Shown in pieces: positions 5,195-9,034 of a DNA stretch of 9,034 nt. Location: positions 1 through 9,034 of the forward strand of contig JAKQLT010000110.1 in assembly GCA_029567025.1 (NCBI GenBank). The letters are read 5' to 3'. Position numbers and translations under genes: made by a program. The DNA comes from Candidatus Omnitrophota bacterium. GTDB taxonomy: Bacteria > Omnitrophota > Gorgyraeia > Zapsychrales > Zapsychraceae. Numbering within the stretch: the first letter of the stretch is position 1; the number at the start of each line of letters is the position of its first letter. The notes below the pieces were generated by a model. The model was given only the letters and a program-made list of their open reading frames with translations. It made no database searches and was not told the DNA's origin.

Positions 5195-6865
5195 TTATAC
5201 TTTTTTATTCGCTGGTTGAAGATTGAATTTATCAAATATCGCCACAATCTCGTCGTATTCCAGCTCTTCTTTTTCTAAAAGTTTTTGGGCGAAATATTCT
5301 AAGATTTCTTTTTTATCGGATAAAATGCGTGTTATTTCTTTTAAACAATCCTGCAAAATTACCTGTACATCATTATCGAGCGTTTCTTTTGTTTTTTCAG
5401 AGAGAAGAGATTGTCCTTGCGGTGTAATCATTGAGGTAAAGTTCCCTAAAAGTCCGCTTTTCCCCATACCGTATTGCCAAACCATGGCATAAGCTATTTT
5501 TATCGCGTGATCGAAATCGCTTCCCGGCCCGCCACCGACACCGCTGGAGGTCGCACCAAACTTTAATTGTTCCGCCGCGTAACTGGCCAAACTGACTTTA
5601 ATATTGGCTAAGAGATGTTCTTTGTTCGATGAATGCAATTCTTCTGTCGGGCGTTGATAAATAAAACCGAGAGAGCCTTTGTGAGGAATAATGGTTGCCT
5701 TAATGACATCATTCGTCGGATGTGTTAAATACGCGATAACCGCGTGTCCCGCTTCATGATAGGCCGTCCAGATTTTTTCTTCTTTTGTTAACGTGATATT
5801 TGATTTCATGCCGAAGGTGATGCGGTCATAACTTTCAGATAAATCTTTCATATTGATAATTGTGCGTTTGTCTCTTAAAGCGACTAAGCCTGCTTCGCGG
5901 ACCATATTATCAATATCCGACGGGGAAAAATAAAGAGCTTTGCGTGCTAACAGTTCAGAGTCAAGATTTTCTTCTGTCTTGACGCGGCCTAAATAAAATT
6001 TAAATAATGCTTTTCGTTCTTCTAAATTGGGTTTCGTGATATGAATTTTTCTGTCGAATCGTCCTGCGCGCATAATCGCCGGGTCGAGTTCTTCTTCCGG
6101 GACATTGGTTGCGGCAATGACAACAATATTATTTTCTGTATTACGTAATCCGTCTAATTCTGTTAAGAATTGATTAATCGTCGCATTTCTGTCCATAGTG
6201 CCGCCAAATCCGTGATCGACTCCGCGTGGCCGCGCGAAAGAATCAATTTCATCAATAAAAATAATGCATCCACCGTGAAGACTCGCCAAAGCGCGCGCTT
6301 CTTTAAAAAGGGATTTCATGCGGGCGGTTCCAATCCCCACAAACATGCCGATAAATTCGCTTCCAACGGCTGAAATAAGAGGCAGATCGCATTCGGTTGC
6401 AATGGCTTTAGCTAAATATGTTTTTCCGCATCCCGGTGGGCCTATCATAATTGTTCCTTTAATAATTTTTCCGCCGATCGCACGCACCAATGTTCTGTCT
6501 TTTAAAAGTTTAACTAATTCCCAAGCCTCGCGTTTAGCGTTTTCCATGCCGATGACTTCATCCCATTTGACATCAGCTTTAGCGAGTGTGATTTTGCCTT
6601 GTCCCATTTTGGCAAATCCGCCTTGCATGGCGTAATATTGCATGCCGAGCATAATAGGAAGGGAGATTAAGTTAACGATAACAAACATAGGAAATAATAA
6701 CGCCATTTGTCCGGAGATTTGTTTGCGGCTGAAATTTTCGAGTGAGTTGTAATTTTGGACGCAATAGATAACGAAGATGGTAGCAAAAATAATAATTGTC
6801 GTTAGTAAGATTGAAAGAAGGATGCGGGGCCAATAAAGTTTTAAGAAAATTTGGAATTTTTTCAT
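5195..6865 (-). CDS. ftsH: FtsH-type membrane AAA+ zinc metalloprotease, short form
   Basis: A 556-residue inner-membrane protease that unfolds and degrades membrane and soluble proteins. Two helices (about 14-36 and 56-78) are joined by only about 19 residues, so the usual FtsH periplasmic domain is missing; typical FtsH has 610-650 residues. The AAA+ module is complete: Walker A GPPGCGKT (142-149), pore loop MFVGIG (174-179), Walker B IIFIDEID (201-208), and the second region of homology ending RAGRFDR (266-272). The M41 protease domain has HEAGH (370-374) and a third zinc ligand, probably Asp450, after a glycine-rich insert (441-448). All catalytic residues are present, so it should be active. 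The conserved GGRAAE becomes ASYAAE. AAAGGA lies 8 bases before the ATG. The lipoprotein gene follows. It could be the sole FtsH or a paralogue. Confidence 0.93.
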   Translation of the reverse strand: MKKFQIFLKLYWPRILLSILLTTIIIFATIFVIYCVQNYNSLENFSRKQISGQMALLFPMFVIVNLISLPIMLGMQYYAMQGGFAKMGQGKITLAKADVKWDEVIGMENAKREAWELVKLLKDRTLVRAIGGKIIKGTIMIGPPGCGKTYLAKAIATECDLPLISAVGSEFIGMFVGIGTARMKSLFKEARALASLHGGCIIFIDEIDSFARPRGVDHGFGGTMDRNATINQFLTELDGLRNTENNIVVIAATNVPEEELDPAIMRAGRFDRKIHITKPNLEERKALFKFYLGRVKTEENLDSELLARKALYFSPSDIDNMVREAGLVALRDKRTIINMKDLSESYDRITFGMKSNITLTKEEKIWTAYHEAGHAVIAYLTHPTNDVIKATIIPHKGSLGFIYQRPTEELHSSNKEHLLANIKVSLASYAAEQLKFGATSSGVGGGPGSDFDHAIKIAYAMVWQYGMGKSGLLGNFTSMITPQGQSLLSEKTKETLDNDVQVILQDCLKEITRILSDKKEILEYFAQKLLEKEELEYDEIVAIFDKFNLQPANKKV

Positions 6866-6904
6866 AACAGGTATCCTTTAAAAAGGTTATAAACTATTTG
6901 GATA

Positions 6905-6931
6905 AGTATAACACAAAAGTTATAAATTCAA
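6905..6931 (-). promoter_or_regulatory. promoter of the ftsH-lipoprotein operon
   Basis: On the minus strand TATACT (6910-6905) is preceded by TGT, giving an extended -10. TTGAAT (6931-6926) lies 15 bases upstream as a weak -35. The predicted start is near 6898, about 33 bases before the ATG. It is back to back with the eno promoter. Confidence 0.55.
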
Positions 6932-6988
6932 AAAGCTGTTTTGATTAAGAAAATTGTTGCTTTGGTGTCTTTTCGTCCGAGTTATCTC

Positions 6989-7015
6989 TTGACTTCTTTA
7001 GCGAACTGTGATAAT
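6989..7015 (+). promoter_or_regulatory. eno: enolase promoter
   Basis: TTGACT (6989-6994), a 15-base spacer and GATAAT (7010-7015) match the sigma70 consensus at five of six positions in each box, though the spacer is short. This predicts a leader of about 54 bases before the eno ATG at 7076. The intergenic stretch 6866-7075 holds no gene. Confidence 0.6.
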
Positions 7016-7075
7016 TTCTTCACCAATTAAGAAATGATATTTTTCATTTTTTTAATTTCTAACAAAGGAAAAAAT

Positions 7076-8347
7076 ATGTCAAAGATCAAACAAATTAAGG
7101 GAAGACAAATTATTGACTCTCGTGGAAATCCTACCGTAGAAGTGGATGTTCTTTTAGATTCTGGCATTATGGGCCGCGCGGCGGTTCCATCGGGGGCGTC
7201 CACCGGCGAGCGCGAAGCCATTGAACTTCGCGATGGCGATAAATCCCGTTATATGGGAAAAGGCGTTTCTAAGGCCGTGGCCAATGTCAACGGCGTTATC
7301 GCGGAAAATGTTCTTGGGAAAGAGGCGGATTTTAGAGCGATTGATAAGATTATGATTAATCTTGATGGCACAGAAAATAAAAGCAAGCTTGGTGCGAATG
7401 CGATTCTTGGCGTATCTATGGCGGTTGCGCGCGCTACGGCTAATGAACAAAAACTTCCTTTATATCAATATTTAGGCGGAAAAGACGCGAAAATCTTACC
7501 TGTTCCTTTAATGAATATCATTAACGGCGGCGTTCATGCAGATAATAATTTGGATATTCAAGAATTTATGATCGCTCCGTTAGGCGCGCCGACATTTTCT
7601 GAAGCGCTTCGTATGGCTATTGAAGTTTTCCATAATCTAAAATCTATTTTAAAAGCAAAAAATTTTAATACTTCCGTCGGGGATGAAGGCGGTTTTGCCC
7701 CGAATTTAACAAGTAATGAAGAGGCGATTACCCTGATTTTAGAAGCAATTATAAAAGCCGGTTATAAGCCAGACAAGGATGTTTTTATCGCACTGGATGC
7801 GGCATCGTCGGAAATGTTTGATAATGGAAAATATAATTATAATGGCCAGTCGCTCAGTTCTTCAGATATGATTGACGTTTACAGTGAAATGAGCAAAAAA
7901 TATCCGCTTATTTCTATTGAAGATGGGTTGGATCAAAATGATTGGAAAGGCTGGAAAGAAATGACGGCGAAAATCGGCGACAATATACAGATCGTCGGCG
8001 ATGATTTATTCGTGACAAATGTCAAATATCTTCAAAAAGGAATTGATGAAAAAGCGGCGAATTCTATTTTGGTTAAAGTTAATCAGATTGGCAGTTTATC
8101 TGAAACGCTTGATACGGTGAATTTAGCGAAGAAAAATAAATTCACGTCGATTATTTCTCATCGTTCTGGCGAGACAGAAGACGCGACGATCGCGCAATTA
8201 GCGGTTGCTACAGGTGTGGGGCAAATTAAAACAGGTTCATTATCGCGCACTGATCGTATCGCAAAATATAATGAACTATTGCGTATTGAAGAAGAATTAA
8301 AAGACAGGGCAGTATACGCCGGCCCATTATGGGGAAAAATCTGTTAA
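7076..8347 (+). CDS. eno: enolase (phosphopyruvate hydratase)
   Basis: A 423-residue cytosolic glycolytic enzyme converting 2-phosphoglycerate to phosphoenolpyruvate. The substrate loop SGASTGERE (39-47), His154 and Glu163 are present. Catalytic Glu204 lies in VGDEGGFAPN and Lys334 in LVKVNQIGS. Mg ligands are Asp241, Glu282 (SIEDGLD) and Asp309 (VGDDLFVTN). The phosphate-binding signature is SHRSGETED (361-369). The frame is open from 7034, but the ATG at 7076 has the AAAGGA site (7064-7069) and starts right where the family does (MSKIKQIKGRQIIDSRGNPT). The C-terminus, AVYAGPLWGKIC, differs from the common AGKxxFYN-like endings. The last codons and stop lie in a hairpin whose whole sequence is repeated 77 bases further on. 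ftsB follows, a common pairing. Confidence 0.97.
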   Translation: MSKIKQIKGRQIIDSRGNPTVEVDVLLDSGIMGRAAVPSGASTGEREAIELRDGDKSRYMGKGVSKAVANVNGVIAENVLGKEADFRAIDKIMINLDGTENKSKLGANAILGVSMAVARATANEQKLPLYQYLGGKDAKILPVPLMNIINGGVHADNNLDIQEFMIAPLGAPTFSEALRMAIEVFHNLKSILKAKNFNTSVGDEGGFAPNLTSNEEAITLILEAIIKAGYKPDKDVFIALDAASSEMFDNGKYNYNGQSLSSSDMIDVYSEMSKKYPLISIEDGLDQNDWKGWKEMTAKIGDNIQIVGDDLFVTNVKYLQKGIDEKAANSILVKVNQIGSLSETLDTVNLAKKNKFTSIISHRSGETEDATIAQLAVATGVGQIKTGSLSRTDRIAKYNELLRIEEELKDRAVYAGPLWGKIC

Positions 8348-8455
8348 GATTTTTCCTAACGGTAGTGCCAAGTTCCGAAGTTAATAACGAGGAAGCCGGC
8401 CCATTATGGGGAAAAATCTGTTAAGATTTTTCCTAACGGTAGTGCCAAGTTCCGA
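8318..8455 (+). repeat. 61-bp perfect duplication of the eno 3' end
   Basis: 8318-8378 and 8395-8455 are identical over 61 bases, with a 16-base spacer and a 77-base period. Copy 1 carries the last nine eno codons and the TAA. Each copy holds a perfect 10-bp stem, GGAAAAATCT/AGATTTTTCC (8333-8356 and 8410-8433), with loop GTTA. A further CATTA/TAGTG pairing encloses each (8325-8367 in copy 1). The T-tract lies in the 3' arm rather than after the stem, so these are not standard terminators. Copy 2 ends 11 bases before the ftsB ATG. Confidence 0.93.
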
Positions 8456-8466
8456 GATAGAAACAC

Positions 8467-8730
8467 ATGAAAAATGCGATTCAAATTTTTATTGCGGCGG
8501 CGATTATTTTAGTTGTTTTTCTGCCGTCTTATGGTGTCATGAAGAAAAAAGAGGACCGCATTAAGGAATATGAAGAGCAGATAGCTATTTTAGAAAAGAA
8601 AAACGCAGATCTTTTAAAAGAGAAAAAACGATTGGAAGAAGATCCGGTTTATTTAGAAGGTGTGGCGCGTGAACGAATGGGATTGATGCGTGAGGGCGAA
8701 GTTATTTATCGGATAAAGAAGGAAGAATAG
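8467..8730 (+). CDS. ftsB: cell-division protein of the FtsB/DivIC family
   Basis: An 87-residue, single-pass inner-membrane protein. A hydrophobic helix (about 6-23) is followed by a heptad coiled coil rich in Lys and Glu (about 26-58). The family's C-terminal motif follows: EDPVYLEGVARERMGLMREG (57-76) and then EVIYRI. Known role: with FtsL and FtsQ (DivIB) it forms the trimer that activates septal peptidoglycan synthesis by FtsWI. The gene comes straight after eno, as in many genomes, which supports the call. The start is fixed by an in-frame TAG at 8458-8460; this is the first ATG after it, and no good SD is present. It is either read through the duplicated eno hairpins or served by a promoter I cannot see. 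Confidence 0.88.
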   Translation: MKNAIQIFIAAAIILVVFLPSYGVMKKKEDRIKEYEEQIAILEKKNADLLKEKKRLEEDPVYLEGVARERMGLMREGEVIYRIKKEE

Positions 8731-8790
8731 TTTGATAGATTTTTATTATTGTTCTTTAGATGTTTTTTTAAGGAAGTTCTGTTAAGGATA

Positions 8791-8842
8791 TTCGCTAAGT
8801 TAGCGGTTCATTTAAGAGGAAATTCCGCTAAAAATCAGCGAA
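8791..8842 (+). other. two-tier hairpin between ftsB and tRNA-fMet
   Basis: An outer stem TTCGCT (8791-8796) with AGCGAA (8837-8842) encloses an inner stem TTAGCGG (8800-8806) with CCGCTAA (8825-8831) and an 18-base loop. A competing small hairpin CGCTAA/TTAGCG is also possible at the left. No T run follows. It may stabilise the 3' end of the ftsB message. The gap 8731-8901 holds no credible gene. Confidence 0.5.
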
Positions 8843-8855
8843 ACATGTTCAGATT

Positions 8856-8861
8856 TATAAT
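8856..8861 (+). promoter_or_regulatory. possible -10 of the tRNA-fMet promoter
   Basis: A perfect TATAAT 40 bases before the tRNA. No -35 match lies 16-18 bases upstream. It is also the left arm of an imperfect 11-bp inverted repeat (TATAATTCACG, 8856-8866, with CGTAAATTATA, 8880-8890). If the promoter reading is right, that repeat exists only in DNA or in read-through RNA. Confidence 0.35.
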
Positions 8862-8901
8862 TCACGTTTGCTGTCGCTCCGTAAATTATATCTTCACATA
8901 T

Positions 8902-8978
<77 letters not shown>

Positions 8979-8989
8979 GCGTAACCATT

Positions 8990-9030
8990 GAGGGGTCAGT
9001 GACTTATGTCATTGGCTCCTTTTTGGTTTT
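8990..9030 (+). terminator. strong intrinsic terminator after tRNA-fMet
   Basis: GAGGGGTCAGTGAC (8990-9003), loop TTAT, then GTCATTGGCTCCTT (9008-9021) make about 14 bp including four or five G-U pairs. TTTTT (9020-9024) and a second T run (9027-9030) follow. It starts 12 bases after the CCA end, the expected place for ending a single tRNA transcript. Confidence 0.85.
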
Positions 9031-9034
9031 ATGG

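Noticed and set aside
5179..5247. Twenty-three-residue N-terminal extension of the lipoprotein
   Set aside because: It overlaps the ftsH 3' end and would bury the signal peptide that begins at 5178.
7032..7055. AAATGA/TCATTT hairpin followed by Ts in the eno leader
   Set aside because: Only six A/T-rich pairs, so too weak to call an attenuator in such AT-rich sequence.
7034..7075. Fourteen-residue N-terminal extension of enolase
   Set aside because: The ATG at 7076 has the AAAGGA site and matches the family start. The extension is AT-rich leader.
8333..8433. Calling the eno-tail stems intrinsic terminators
   Set aside because: The stems are AT-rich and the T-tract lies within the 3' arm, not after it. 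I report them as a repeat with structure instead.
8406..8600. Frame opening at the ATG in the second eno-tail copy, after GAGGAA
   Set aside because: It overlaps ftsB out of frame and yields a Cys-rich, unlikely product. The ATG is just the eno sequence P-L-W read in another frame.

Overview
The window is ordinary bacterial chromosome, not a mobile or accessory island. It is AT-rich (roughly 40% G+C by eye) and has SD-type ribosome sites of the AAAGGA kind. It encodes a lipoprotein with a clear lipobox, which suggests a diderm. The enolase then FtsB/DivIC order is conserved in many bacteria. I cannot name the organism. The gene content and style would suit an uncultured lineage in or near the PVC group (for example Omnitrophota), but that is an impression, not a result.

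Left part (1-1492, minus strand): a K+ uptake operon, trkA followed after 7 bases by the N-terminal 42 codons of trkH, which runs off the left edge. After a divergent promoter region (1493-1692) comes a 54-residue membrane/coiled-coil protein on the plus strand (1693-1857) that I do not recognise. Two near-identical tandem hairpins with T-tracts (1964-2065) follow, then tRNA-Thr(CGU) (2090-2162). A 16-bp palindrome (2168-2208) covers the ribosome site of an MFS exporter (2218-3495), and purN (3524-4144) follows 28 bases later.

Middle: a bidirectional terminator (4133-4171) separates purN from a convergent minus-strand pair. That pair is a short FtsH-type AAA+ zinc protease (6865-5195) followed after 16 bases by a lipoprotein of unknown family (5178-4174). 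Their promoter and the enolase promoter lie back to back in 6866-7075.

Right part: eno (7076-8347), whose 3' end is followed by a second perfect 61-bp copy of its last nine codons, stop codon and downstream hairpin. Then come ftsB (8467-8730), a structured 171-base gap, and initiator tRNA-fMet (8902-8978) with a strong intrinsic terminator.

The proteins are mostly housekeeping: K+ uptake, purine synthesis, glycolysis, cell division, membrane protein quality control and translation. The unusual material is in the spaces between genes: duplicated hairpins, a stem over a ribosome site, the duplicated enolase tail, and an initiator tRNA with a variant anticodon stem. I see no phage, transposase, CRISPR array, toxin-antitoxin or defence genes.
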